A stretch of 64,000 bases of DNA from UKL13-2 sp038206765 (GTDB lineage: Bacteria; Pseudomonadota; Gammaproteobacteria; Burkholderiales; Usitatibacteraceae): contig JBBRAM010000008.1 of assembly GCA_038206765.1 (NCBI GenBank), positions 1 through 64,000 on the forward strand. Reading direction: 5' to 3'. The position numbers and the translations under genes are program-made. Shown here in pieces: positions 8,229 to 17,230 of the stretch (positions are counted from its first letter, which is position 1; the number at the start of each line of letters is the position of its first letter). The notes under the pieces are model-generated. The model had not been told where the DNA came from and searched no databases. It was given only the letters and a program-made list of their open reading frames with translations.

Positions 8229-9427
8229 GTTTTCACCTTCGCGATTACGTCGTACATCGGTGAAAATATGGTGACCAAAATCAGGATCAGAATACCGCCC
8301 AGGACGACGGTGAGTATCGGCTGAATCATTTCTTGCAATCTGCCCATCATTTCTTTAACGTCGCGATTATAAAAATAGCTCACATTCAGTAGCGCGGTAT
8401 CAAGCCCGCCCGACGATTCGCCCACCTTCAACATCCGGATCACCAAAGGCGGGAACATCCGCACATTCTGGAACGCTTGGGTGATGCCAGTACCGTCATT
8501 GATTTCACGGCCTACACGCTGGAGCCCCGCTTCAATGACGCGGTTACCGACAATTTTTTCAGAGATTCGAATACAGTCCAACACGCCAATCCCCGACTGA
8601 TACATTAAGGCAAAATAGGTGGAGAATCGCGCCAAAATAATTTTAGTCGTGAGCGGCCCGACAATCGGCAGTTTCAACATTAGTTCATCAATACGGTAGC
8701 GTACTTCTTCGTTAGTTTTGGCCAGAATAAGGAGCGTGACAACACTGATAATCGGCACGCCGACCACGAGATACCAATAGTTTTTCATCCAAGCTGATAC
8801 CGCAATCAACGCCATCGTTTGAGGCGGCGGATTGGGCGTCAGCGCCTTCATGGTTATGGCAAGCTGCGGCACCAAAAAAATCATTAGCGCAAACACTACC
8901 CCGATAATGACGGTGCCTGCAAAAAGCGGATACATCATCGCTTTGGTAACTTGTGCTGAAAGCTCGTCTTGCCATTTAAGGTTTTCGGTCAGCTTGGTTA
9001 AGACCTCTGGTAGCTGACCTGTCTGCTCGCCCGTACTAATCAGCGCCACAAAAACACGATCAAACGCGCTGGGGTGGTTATTCATCGCGCCAGAAAGCGT
9101 TAACCCACCTTCAATATCTTCCAACAAGCTACCGACAATCTGGCGAAAAGCGGGGTTTTCAGCCGAATCGCGTAGATCGGTGAGGGCATCAATAATTGGC
9201 ACGCCGGCTCGCATCAGCTGATCCAGGTGAAAGCAAAACGTCACCAGCTCTTTGCGGCTGATGCGTTTAGCCCGCAGCATGCTCGATTTGTTGATCGACT
9301 CGAACGTAATCAATTCCAAACCGAGTCGCTTCAGGCGCAGTTCAAGGTCGACCGCATTCATGGCATCAACATTGCCACGCTGCATCATTCCCTCTTGGTC
9401 AATCGCGCGATATGCAAATGAAGCCAT
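8225..9427 (-). CDS. mshG: Pilus platform protein MshG (GspF/PilC family)
   Basis: The 400-residue protein has the tandem T2SSF layout: two cytoplasmic helical repeats, each followed by membrane helices. Visible segments include RKELVTFCFHLDQLMRAGVP near the start of repeat one, hydrophobic TVIIGVVFALMIFLVPQLAI and LVVGVPIISVVTLLILA in the middle, a second repeat with ARFSTYFALMYQSGIGVLD, and a C-terminal helix LTVVLGGILILILVTIFSPMY. GspF/PilC proteins sit in the inner membrane over the assembly ATPase and pass pilin subunits into the growing fibre. The gene follows mshE by 92 bp; that gap holds a CA-rich stretch and no convincing gene. Confidence 0.92.
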   Translation of the reverse strand: MASFAYRAIDQEGMMQRGNVDAMNAVDLELRLKRLGLELITFESINKSSMLRAKRISRKELVTFCFHLDQLMRAGVPIIDALTDLRDSAENPAFRQIVGSLLEDIEGGLTLSGAMNNHPSAFDRVFVALISTGEQTGQLPEVLTKLTENLKWQDELSAQVTKAMMYPLFAGTVIIGVVFALMIFLVPQLAITMKALTPNPPPQTMALIAVSAWMKNYWYLVVGVPIISVVTLLILAKTNEEVRYRIDELMLKLPIVGPLTTKIILARFSTYFALMYQSGIGVLDCIRISEKIVGNRVIEAGLQRVGREINDGTGITQAFQNVRMFPPLVIRMLKVGESSGGLDTALLNVSYFYNRDVKEMMGRLQEMIQPILTVVLGGILILILVTIFSPMYDVIAKVKT

Positions 9428-9519
9428 GATTTGGTTACCGTTTATCCGTTCGCAGTTATATTGAGTTGCGTTGAGTCTGTTTGCGTATGTGTATGCGTAG
9501 GCGCCTGCATTTATGCTGG

Positions 9520-11235
9520 TCAGGTGACGCGATCCGTCAAGTCGACGGTTCGTGAAATTTCGTTGATGTCAGTCTGCCCGGCCAGCACACGCGCGGTCGC
9601 ATCTTCGGCCAGTGTGCGATAGCCCGTTTTACGAGCCGCCTCGCGAATTTCGCGGCCCGTCGCGCGTCGAGCAATCAGCTCATCCATGTCCTGATCCATT
9701 TTAAACAATTCCATGATCGCCATGCGTCCGCGATAGCCAGTGTTGTCGCATTGCTCACAGCCATCCGCACGGAAGATTTCACCATTCCATGTTGGGCCAA
9801 CACCTAAAATTTTACGCGTCATCTCGTCGGTCGGACGATAGGCTTCTTTGCAATGCGTGCAAAGCCTGCGCACCAGCCGCTGCGCTACCACGCCAATAAT
9901 ATTGCCCGCCATAATGTCGGGCAGCACGCCCAAATCTTGCAAGCGCGATATAGCACCAATTGCCGAATTTGTGTGCAAAGTTGAAAACACCTGATGCCCC
10001 GTCATCGCCGCGCGGAACGCCATCTCAGCGGTATCTTTGTCGCGAATCTCGCCGACCAAAATCACGTCTGGATCTTGCCGCATCATCGAGCGAATGCCTG
10101 ATGCAAAATCAAGCTTTGCCGATTCATTGACCGACGTTTGCCGGATCATCGACATCGGATACTCGACCGGATCCTCGAGGGTCATGATATTTACCCCTTC
10201 GGTATTGATGTGATTCAAAATCGAATACAGCGTTGTGGTTTTACCGGAGCCGGTCGGGCCGGTCACCAAAATGATGCCTTCTGGACGTGCCATCATCAAG
10301 CGGAGCGTTTTTAACTCGTTTTCCTGCAAGCTCAAATCATCAAGCGGCACTATCCCTTTTTGCCGGTCCAATATACGCAAGACGATATTTTCACCGTGCG
10401 TGGTTGGTTGGGCGGAAACGCGAAAATCAATCGCGCGACCGGAAAGTGATAGCGAAATTCGCCCGTCCTGCGGCGCACGCGATTCGGCAATATTCATCCC
10501 GCTAATCACCTTCAAGCGAACCACCATTGCGCTCCAGTAATTCTTGTGAAGCGATCGAATCTGGCGTAGCACGCCATCAATGCGATAACGAATTCGTAAA
10601 AACCCCTGTTCCGGCTCAAAGTGGATGTCTGAAGCGTTACGCTTCACGGCATCATTCAGTAGCGCGTCCACCAATCGCACCACCGGCTGGCTGTATTCCT
10701 CAAAATCGATCGTGATCGATTGATAGTCGATTTCACCAGTCTCAATCTCGTTCAAAATGCCGTCGATTGATAACTCAAAACCGTAGTGCTGCTCGATCCC
10801 GATGGAGATATCCGATTCACGCGCCAGCACTTGCTCAATACGAACATCGTCTTTAATCAAGGCGCGAATCTGATCGAGCGCGACCACGTTTGACGGGTCA
10901 GCGACCGCGAGTAGCAGCTTGCGATTTTGCCGGTCATAATCTACCGGCAACACTTGGTAGCGACGGGCAATGTCTTTGGGGACCAGCGCCAGCGCGGCGT
11001 GATCGATGATTGTGTTCGATAGATCAATCGCGACTTGCCCCAAGCTTTCAGACAATGTATCGCGGATCGTGGCTTCGGTCGCGAAGCCCAGCTGCACCAA
11101 AATTTTACCGAGCGGAGTTTTTAACTTGCGCTGTTCAGTCAGTGCGATGTTCAGCTGATCCTGCGAAACAATACCTTTGGCAAGCAGGTTTTGCCCAAGC
11201 GGAAGCTGAGAAATCGGTGAATTCATTTGATCCAT
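9520..11235 (-). CDS. mshE: Pilus assembly ATPase MshE (GspE family) with MshEN domain
   Basis: The 571-residue protein has an N-terminal MshEN domain with two repeats (PLGQNLLAKGIVSQDQLNIA and PLGKILVQLGFATEATIRDT), the module that binds cyclic di-GMP in Vibrio MshE. The GspE ATPase core follows: Walker A GPTGSGKTTT near residue 328, Asp box TLEDPVEYP, Walker B DPDVILVGEIRD, His box TGHQVFSTLHTNSA. Two CxxC pairs (CTHC near 460, CEQC near 493) form the GspE zinc site. It powers pilus extension or secretion. It is preceded by a 145-bp gap and followed by mshG. Confidence 0.95.
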   Translation of the reverse strand: MDQMNSPISQLPLGQNLLAKGIVSQDQLNIALTEQRKLKTPLGKILVQLGFATEATIRDTLSESLGQVAIDLSNTIIDHAALALVPKDIARRYQVLPVDYDRQNRKLLLAVADPSNVVALDQIRALIKDDVRIEQVLARESDISIGIEQHYGFELSIDGILNEIETGEIDYQSITIDFEEYSQPVVRLVDALLNDAVKRNASDIHFEPEQGFLRIRYRIDGVLRQIRSLHKNYWSAMVVRLKVISGMNIAESRAPQDGRISLSLSGRAIDFRVSAQPTTHGENIVLRILDRQKGIVPLDDLSLQENELKTLRLMMARPEGIILVTGPTGSGKTTTLYSILNHINTEGVNIMTLEDPVEYPMSMIRQTSVNESAKLDFASGIRSMMRQDPDVILVGEIRDKDTAEMAFRAAMTGHQVFSTLHTNSAIGAISRLQDLGVLPDIMAGNIIGVVAQRLVRRLCTHCKEAYRPTDEMTRKILGVGPTWNGEIFRADGCEQCDNTGYRGRMAIMELFKMDQDMDELIARRATGREIREAARKTGYRTLAEDATARVLAGQTDINEISRTVDLTDRVT

Positions 11236-11380
11236 AGTTGCTACGTTTACCGACCGCTTAGGTTAAAAGTTAATACTGACAGGAAAGGTTTGCCAAATTC
11301 GGTATTGTCGTCTGAGGCACTGCAAAATGATCATTGACGACTTGTGCCGCTTTACTCACCATCGTTCGCCTTCGTTTGCG

Positions 11381-13018
11381 TCAGTTCGCCTTAGGATTTG
11401 TTTTGAGTTCGCCAACCCGGCGAACCACGGATGCGCGATCAAATTGGCCACCAGCGCGGCCTAACTGCGCCAACGCCTTTTGATAGTAATCGAGCGCCAA
11501 TTTGGGCTGGTTTAGCTGATCCAAACTGACCGCCAAATTATATAAATAATCGGCATTGCCAGAATCGATTCGATACGCTTCAAAATAAGCCTGCTGAGCC
11601 TCCGCCCAGCGCCGTTGGCTAGCGTATAAATTCCCTAAAGAAAATTGAAGCGGTGCAGAATTCGGGTTTTTCACGATCCATGTTTTGAGTTCAGTTTCAA
11701 GCGCGTCGGTGGGCACTTCACCGCTGACGGCAATCAATCCAGAAAGTGCAGTGGTATTTCGAGGATCAAGCGCTAGCGCGTGTCGATAATATTTTGCCGC
11801 CGTCGCGTTGTCGCCTGTCCGTGCGGCGGCGGTCGCCAACCCCAGCTGCGCGTCCAAACTATACGGCTCCGCTTTTGCGACGTCGCCATAGCGTTTCGTG
11901 GCTTCGGCATAATCACCTTTGGTTAACGACGTGTACGCGGCGAGCAACGTAGAGTTCACTTTCGGCGGATCGATGGTTTGTGAAAGTTTCAAACTCACGG
12001 GCGCTTCTTTGGTCGCCTTGGCGTTGTTTGATGCTTGTAACCGTTTGGCGAGCAACTCACGCTCGGTCAGGGGTTCACCCTCAAATGATTTTTTGACAGC
12101 AGGTGCAGATTCGAGTTTTGGCAACGGCACCTCTTTGGCTGGCGGCGGCAACAAAGGCGGCAATGCGGCCTCGGCTGGTGCTGCTTCTCCCGGCTTCGCG
12201 GTTGAAGTAGTCCCAGTTGTTATGGCAGCCATTCCCGGCGATGACGATAAGGCAGCACCGCTCGGTTGCGCCGGCGGCAGCAGGGTAGCGGTTTGCGGTG
12301 GTGGCCGTGAAAGCGTGGATGAAGATTGCGATACTTTATTGACTTCATTCCAGACGTACCAAGCCCCGCCGCCAACGCCGACCACTAACAACGCGACGAG
12401 CGGCAACAGCCACTTTGCTTTAGACGAGGTTGCGCCCGCTGACTGACCATTTTTTTTGGCGGCGAAAACATTTTTTGCGGCATCGCGCCGATCGCGCTGT
12501 TGTGCGCTTTGTTTGGCATTTTGCTCAGCCTCGATCTTGGCAATGTCGGCAATATCGCTTTCACTCCAATCGGCAGGCGCACTGTTGGCGGTGCGGGTTC
12601 GGGCCGCGGCTGTACCTGCCGCTCGCAACAGCGCCGAGGGTTTGTCTACACGCCCAGCGCGGCTCTGGTTTGATGTTGTTGCGGGATCCGCAACGAAACC
12701 CGATGGCGGCACATCGTCAACAAGCGATAGAGGCCCCGAAGCGCCAGCAGGATCCAATGGCGTTGTTTTGGCAAATGTCTCGGTAAATGTTTCTGCAATG
12801 GATTCCGGCGATGCCGCAGGCAGCTTTGTTTCTCCGCGCATTTCTGCCAGCGACAGGACCGGAACAGCCGATTCGGTTGCGGTTTTGGTTACGGTATCGA
12901 CGGTGAGGACTGGGTCAGCTTGCTCGTCCTGATCGAACAAATTGCCGTTTAGTTCTTCGCTTTTTTTTAACCGTTTAGCATCTTCTGCGCGCTTTAAGGC
13001 ATCCAGCAACAGGCTCAC
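11381..13018 (-). CDS. mshN: TPR-repeat protein MshN-like, membrane anchored
   Basis: The protein starts MSLLLDALKRAEDAKRLKK, typical of MshN-type proteins, followed by a low-complexity Ala/Ser/Thr region. One membrane helix follows (WLLPLVALLVVGVGGGAWYV, near residue 215), then a Pro/Ala-rich linker. The C-terminal half holds at least four TPR units (for example AAYTSLTKGDYAEATKRYGD, AKYYRHALALDPRNTTALSG and DYLYNLAVSLDQLNQPKLAL). The N-terminus is cytoplasmic and the TPRs are likely periplasmic, where they could contact the secretin. Its ATG overlaps the mshL stop by 4 bp (13015-13018). Confidence 0.85.
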   Translation of the reverse strand: MSLLLDALKRAEDAKRLKKSEELNGNLFDQDEQADPVLTVDTVTKTATESAVPVLSLAEMRGETKLPAASPESIAETFTETFAKTTPLDPAGASGPLSLVDDVPPSGFVADPATTSNQSRAGRVDKPSALLRAAGTAAARTRTANSAPADWSESDIADIAKIEAEQNAKQSAQQRDRRDAAKNVFAAKKNGQSAGATSSKAKWLLPLVALLVVGVGGGAWYVWNEVNKVSQSSSTLSRPPPQTATLLPPAQPSGAALSSSPGMAAITTGTTSTAKPGEAAPAEAALPPLLPPPAKEVPLPKLESAPAVKKSFEGEPLTERELLAKRLQASNNAKATKEAPVSLKLSQTIDPPKVNSTLLAAYTSLTKGDYAEATKRYGDVAKAEPYSLDAQLGLATAAARTGDNATAAKYYRHALALDPRNTTALSGLIAVSGEVPTDALETELKTWIVKNPNSAPLQFSLGNLYASQRRWAEAQQAYFEAYRIDSGNADYLYNLAVSLDQLNQPKLALDYYQKALAQLGRAGGQFDRASVVRRVGELKTNPKAN

Positions 13019-15021
13019 GGTGTTGGTCTCACTGGTGAAGTGGTGCCATCTGGCGCGGTGCGCGTGTCGGTTGGCGGGTAAAGCACGGGAAACATCGGCT
13101 CCGCTTCTTTGAAGAATTTTTTGTCTGGCAATAATCGGCGATATTCCGAAAAGTCTGTTTCAACGCTTGCGTCTTTAATCACCAGCGGACGCAGGAAAAC
13201 GACCAGCTCCGTTTTACGGCCGGTATCATTACGATAGCTAACAGCATCGCCGAATATTTTCCAACGTGAAACGACTGGCAGACCATCGCGTCGCCCTTCG
13301 AAACTATCCTGCATCAGTCCGCCCAGCACTGCGGTTTGGCCACTCGGCACGCGCAGCACAGTTTCAAATTCGCGCGTTTGAATTTGCGGTACTTTGTTAA
13401 TAACATTCGCCCGCGCTAAATCAGGGTTTGGGTCGTTCACATAGCTGACAATCCGCGTAATGCTTGGGCGCACGTTGAGCGTAATAATGTCGCCCTCACT
13501 GATTTGCGCGGTCACGTTCATCACAAAACCTTCCGGCACCACATTGGGTGTGGAGGTGTAAGAAATAATCGCCGGGGTAGCAACGCCGAGCGTCACTCCG
13601 CCCCCGGTCACCTCCGCCTTGACGGTGAAATAAACCTTGTTTTCAACCACTTTCATCACTGCCGTTTGGTTGTTAAGGGTCGTCAAACGCGGACTGGACA
13701 ACACTTTAGTCGTTCCAAAAGAATCGAGCAGCTTGATACTGCTCGATATTGAGCCGCCCACCGCTGCATTCGGATTACTGTATTGAATGCCAAAATTTTT
13801 GGTCGTCGTTGCGCCCGTGCCATCAGTCAGGAGGGTCGGAGTAAAGGCTTGTGTAATGGAGTAGCCCACACCTTTTAAACCCAATGCCGACCAATCTACG
13901 CCCGATTGATAATTATCGTTAAGCGTGACCTCGACCACGGTTGCTTCAATCAGCACTTGGCGGCTGGCGGCCCCAGAAACTTGAGTTATGAACTCAGCAA
14001 TTTTTTCGTGCTGGCGTGCAGATGCCCGAACCGAAACAGTGCCGGTTTCTGGGTTAATAATGACTGACGCCGCCTCGCGGAAGGTGAGCGTTTGCGAGCT
14101 GGTCTGAGAGTCCAGTTGGTTCTCAGACAATCCGGGGCCGGTGATATCGGTGCGGGAATTCGTTCGGGCATTGCTGCCACCGCTGCGTGCTGCGCCGCGC
14201 TGAACATTGGTCTGGCTGCGATTCGTTTGCGAAGCACCTTGCGATTGGTCGCGGACAAACGTTTCCGAGCTCCCCTCTGGCAATTGCTTGTCGGTTTCCC
14301 TCAGGAGCTCTTTGATGTTTTTGTCCAAGCTCTCCCAAAAGCGATTTTTTGATGAATTATCGATTTTTAGTTGCGTGCTGTTCTGCGTGCCGCCGCTTGA
14401 CGCCGCGCCCACACCGGCTGGGCCGACAACCTGGGTTTGGATACCGATCGAGCCCGATGAATCGCGTGTCATATTGACGTAATCAACTTTGTACATTTTT
14501 AAATAAGGCGAGTCAGGCATCACCACTAAATTCGGGCCATCGACTTCAAAACGCATATCCACCTGTTTGGCAACGCGCGTCAGAATTTGTTTTAACGTCT
14601 GATCAATCGCATTTAAAGTTACGCGGCCTTCAATGCCGTTATGCACGTCAATATTAACTTTGGTATCGCGGCTAATGGCAAACAACAAATCCTGCACCGG
14701 TACATCTTTGACGGTAACTGAATAGCGAATTTCATCGATGCGCGCCTGCGGCGGCGGGGGAAGCGGGACTTGGCTTACCGGCTGCAGTACGTTGCCAAAT
14801 GCGGTTTTTGTCGCGCTCGCACCAGACTTGTGAGGATCACTGCTGTCGTTGATCCCGTCGTTTCCATCACTACGTAGGTGCCCGTCTACGCGAGCGACTG
14901 GCGCGGTACCACAGCCTGCGAGTGCCAAAGCGACAACGAATCCCAAGCCTAAAGGGATAGGGATGCGGCTCAATTTTTGCGTTGTTGCCGGAATAATCGA
15001 GGCTGTTTGATGTTGCATCAT
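13015..15021 (-). CDS. mshL: Outer-membrane secretin MshL (pilus/T2SS-type), lipoprotein
   Basis: The best start is ATG at 15021, with GGAG twelve bases upstream; a frame open to 15132 adds a basic segment unlikely to precede a signal peptide. A lipoprotein signal follows (FVVALALAGC, lipid-bearing Cys near residue 34). Next come an STN/secretin N0 domain (VPVQDLLFAISRDTKVNIDV), N domains with a Ser/Asn/Gln-rich insertion, and the C-terminal secretin barrel (VPSGQTAVLGGLMQD, then DTGRKTELVVFLRPLVI). It forms the outer-membrane gate for the pilus. A sigma-54 promoter candidate lies upstream. Confidence 0.93.
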   Translation of the reverse strand: MMQHQTASIIPATTQKLSRIPIPLGLGFVVALALAGCGTAPVARVDGHLRSDGNDGINDSSDPHKSGASATKTAFGNVLQPVSQVPLPPPPQARIDEIRYSVTVKDVPVQDLLFAISRDTKVNIDVHNGIEGRVTLNAIDQTLKQILTRVAKQVDMRFEVDGPNLVVMPDSPYLKMYKVDYVNMTRDSSGSIGIQTQVVGPAGVGAASSGGTQNSTQLKIDNSSKNRFWESLDKNIKELLRETDKQLPEGSSETFVRDQSQGASQTNRSQTNVQRGAARSGGSNARTNSRTDITGPGLSENQLDSQTSSQTLTFREAASVIINPETGTVSVRASARQHEKIAEFITQVSGAASRQVLIEATVVEVTLNDNYQSGVDWSALGLKGVGYSITQAFTPTLLTDGTGATTTKNFGIQYSNPNAAVGGSISSSIKLLDSFGTTKVLSSPRLTTLNNQTAVMKVVENKVYFTVKAEVTGGGVTLGVATPAIISYTSTPNVVPEGFVMNVTAQISEGDIITLNVRPSITRIVSYVNDPNPDLARANVINKVPQIQTREFETVLRVPSGQTAVLGGLMQDSFEGRRDGLPVVSRWKIFGDAVSYRNDTGRKTELVVFLRPLVIKDASVETDFSEYRRLLPDKKFFKEAEPMFPVLYPPTDTRTAPDGTTSPVRPTP

Positions 15022-15514
15022 GGAAACTTTCAACTCCTTCGGCTTTGGGAAAAACCACGCTGTTTTTCGTTCGGCCGCTATTTTTCGTTGGGCATCTCGC
15101 ACAAATACGCTCTTGGAAATAGGCGGCAACATAGACTAAAGCACCGGTCGCAACGCAGAATCGGATGGTGCGTGGGACGCGAAGGAAACAATTCTATGCG
15201 GTGATTTGAGCATGCTGTTGAGGTCGCTTGATTTTATGTGCGTTGACGTTTTATGGTTTGCCCAGAACTTGCCCGGAAGACCGCAATGTGCAGCACACCT
15301 GCCATGGCTATGCGTCTTAGCTTACTTTATAAGTCGAATTGCCAATAAAAGCAATGGCTTGTGAGCAGTATCGCAAAAATTACTTTAGTTCTAGGAACAG
15401 GCGATTTTTACCTTTTTCTCATCCCGAATTTTCTCTGTGGGCGGGCAGGCAGGCGAGCGACTCCGTCAACAGCAAGGCTAGGGACGACGATTGGCTGCGA
15501 GCGACAATTCGCGC
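15022..15514. other. Intergenic region before mshL
   Basis: No supported gene lies here beyond a possible N-terminal extension of mshL up to 15132. The stretch 15133-15514 separates the ATPase gene from mshL and carries the sigma-54 promoter candidate at 15289-15304, so mshL and the genes after it probably have their own transcription start. Confidence 0.6.
15289..15304 (-). promoter_or_regulatory. Candidate sigma-54 (-24/-12) promoter for mshL and downstream genes
   Basis: Read on the minus strand from 15304, the bases are TGGCAGGTGTGCTGCA. The consensus is TGGCACG-N4-TTGC-W; the invariant -24 GG and -12 GC are present with the required 10-base spacing. The start of transcription would fall near 15278, about 150 to 260 bases before the possible mshL starts. 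The locus encodes its own sigma-54 activator at 17231-18802, which supports the reading. Confidence 0.55.
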
Positions 15515-17080
15515 CTATTGCCCCGGCCGAACATCGTCGCGAATTACCTGCATTGAGCGAGCGTAAGGTGAAAATTTTTGTAGTTTAGGCGGTAGGCTGG
15601 AAATTTCACCGTTGGCATCGGCGCGGTCGGTATAACTACCGTAGAGGACACTGACGCGTGGATTTTCATCGGTTCCGGTTGGATAAACCATGATGCGATC
15701 CGGATTGAGTTCGCGGCTCACAACTCGCAAATAGTTTTCAATCGCCGATTTTTCGCGCGCATCTGCGGTCATCAATTGAATCGCGTAACTCGAGGCCTTA
15801 AGCGCGCGCAATCGCTTTAAATCGGCCTGCATACGGATATAGAGCCAGTCCTTTTCAACGGCCTCAACAGGCGCAGGCGTGTCGCTGGTAGTGGATAGCG
15901 TTTTGCTCAGCGTGGGGGCAATATTATTGGCGGTTGCAACATTGGCCGGCGCTACGGTCGACGCACTGGCCGAAGGCGTGGCAGCCGGGGCTTCAATCGC
16001 CGCCGCGTTGCTGGCGGCTGGTGTTACGTTGCCCGCAGGTCGTGCTGTGGCCAGCGCAGCTGATTGAGCTGATGATTCAACAGCAGCGTTTGGCGCAGCG
16101 GTAAAGTTAGGTGAGGGCGCAGGTGCTGCTACGATCGGTTTTGACACAATTTCCACACTGCTCGGCGGCGCCTTGGCGGTCATTCGACCCGCGAAAAAAC
16201 CCACGACCAACCCCACTAGCAAGGCAATGACGACGGATAACCAAAACGCCCAGTTATGGTCCTGAGCTTCCGGCAACAAAATTTGTGTATCACTGATGGC
16301 CGCGCGAACATGGTCTTCCGTAACAGTGTGCGTGCCCGATGCGTAAGCCGCTAACAAAGTTTTGTCGGCATAAATGTTGATTCGCCGCGTTAGACCCTCG
16401 GAGGCGTCGGCGATCAATTCAAGTGATGCGGGGCCAAATAAATCGGCTCCCTTATAGCCCGCAGCCCGCAGCCGAAAATCCAAGTAATCCTTGATGTCGC
16501 GGGCCGGAAGCGGCAACAAATTAAAGCTGTGCGTAATGCGCTCTTTGAGCTGGCGCATATGCGGCAACATCAAATGCTGATCCAGCTCGGGCTGGCCGAA
16601 CAGGACAATTTGCATCAATTTATCGTGGCTGGTTTCGAGATTCGAGAGCAACCGGATTTGTTCCAAGGTCTCGAGCGGCATCGCATGGGCTTCGTCGATG
16701 AGTGCTACAACCTGCTTGCCGTCGGCATGAATTTCAATCAGCCGTTCCTGCAACGCCCGTACCAACTTAGTGGTGTTCCCGCCCTGCGTATCGATGCCTA
16801 AATCGCCCGCAATCACTGCGAGCAGCTCGTCGCGCGACAGCGATGGCACAGCAAGATAAATGGTTTCAACCGTTTTCGGCAACCTTTCCATCAGTACGCG
16901 GCACAACATGGTTTTACCCGCACCTACTTCGCCAGTCACTTTGACCATGCCTTCACCGCTGGTGATGGCGTAGATTAAGGCTTCTAGGGTTTCGCCGCGA
17001 TTGGCGCCCGCGAAAAAAAACTCGGTATGCGGCGTGATTTTGAAAGGCGCTTCGGTGAAGCCAAAATGCTCAAGATACAT
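15515..17080 (-). CDS. mshM: MshM/ExeA-like AAA ATPase with C-terminal periplasmic SPOR domain
   Basis: MshM/ExeA proteins normally begin MYLEHFGLTEAPF; the matching MYLEHFGFTEAPF starts at ATG 17080, so the frame up to 17140 is probably untranslated. The AAA domain has Walker A GEVGAGKT near residue 48 and Walker B VVALIDEAHAM near 130. A membrane helix (WLSVVIALLVGLVVGFFAG, about 285-305) and a long Ala/Pro-rich linker follow. The C-terminal SPOR-like domain (SYAIQLMTADAREKSAIENY, VSVLYGSYTDRADA) would bind denuded peptidoglycan. The protein would span the inner membrane and help insert the secretin through the wall, as ExeA/GspA do. At 521 residues it is longer than plain MshM. Confidence 0.85.
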   Translation of the reverse strand: MYLEHFGFTEAPFKITPHTEFFFAGANRGETLEALIYAITSGEGMVKVTGEVGAGKTMLCRVLMERLPKTVETIYLAVPSLSRDELLAVIAGDLGIDTQGGNTTKLVRALQERLIEIHADGKQVVALIDEAHAMPLETLEQIRLLSNLETSHDKLMQIVLFGQPELDQHLMLPHMRQLKERITHSFNLLPLPARDIKDYLDFRLRAAGYKGADLFGPASLELIADASEGLTRRINIYADKTLLAAYASGTHTVTEDHVRAAISDTQILLPEAQDHNWAFWLSVVIALLVGLVVGFFAGRMTAKAPPSSVEIVSKPIVAAPAPSPNFTAAPNAAVESSAQSAALATARPAGNVTPAASNAAAIEAPAATPSASASTVAPANVATANNIAPTLSKTLSTTSDTPAPVEAVEKDWLYIRMQADLKRLRALKASSYAIQLMTADAREKSAIENYLRVVSRELNPDRIMVYPTGTDENPRVSVLYGSYTDRADANGEISSLPPKLQKFSPYARSMQVIRDDVRPGQ

Positions 17081-17164
17081 CGTCATGGTTTTTAGAATTT
17101 CAGAGTATGCGGGGCTGAAAGTGCTCGTATCAAGGTACAAAAATATGCCGGTGGTTGGAAATCC

Positions 17165-17176
17165 ATATAGCTATAT
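17165..17176. repeat. Perfect 12-bp palindrome ATATAGCTATAT
   Basis: This lies between the response regulator stop (17231) and the ATPase gene start (17080). It could be an operator or part of a promoter for the ATPase gene. No consensus was matched. Confidence 0.35.
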
Positions 17177-17183
17177 CAGGGAA

Positions 17184-17219
17184 CATTATAGAGCCTTCAT
17201 TATTCTAGAGGCTCTAATG
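17184..17219. repeat. Imperfect hairpin after the response regulator gene
   Basis: CATTATAGAGCC (17184-17195) pairs with GGCTCTAATG (17210-17219) with a two-base bulge. It starts 12 bases after the regulator stop on the minus strand. No T-run follows, so an intrinsic terminator is not supported. A direct repeat, AATGTTTTAG at 17216-17225 and 17231-17240, overlaps its edge. Confidence 0.4.
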
Positions 17220-17230
17220 TTTTAGGGTGC

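Noticed and set aside
11236..11380. Sigma-54 promoter before mshE
   Set aside because: TTTGGCAAACC and CGGCACAAG were checked, but neither has GC at the required 10-base distance from GG.
17184..17219. Hairpin after the response regulator as an intrinsic terminator
   Set aside because: The stem is bulged and no T-run follows on the minus strand.
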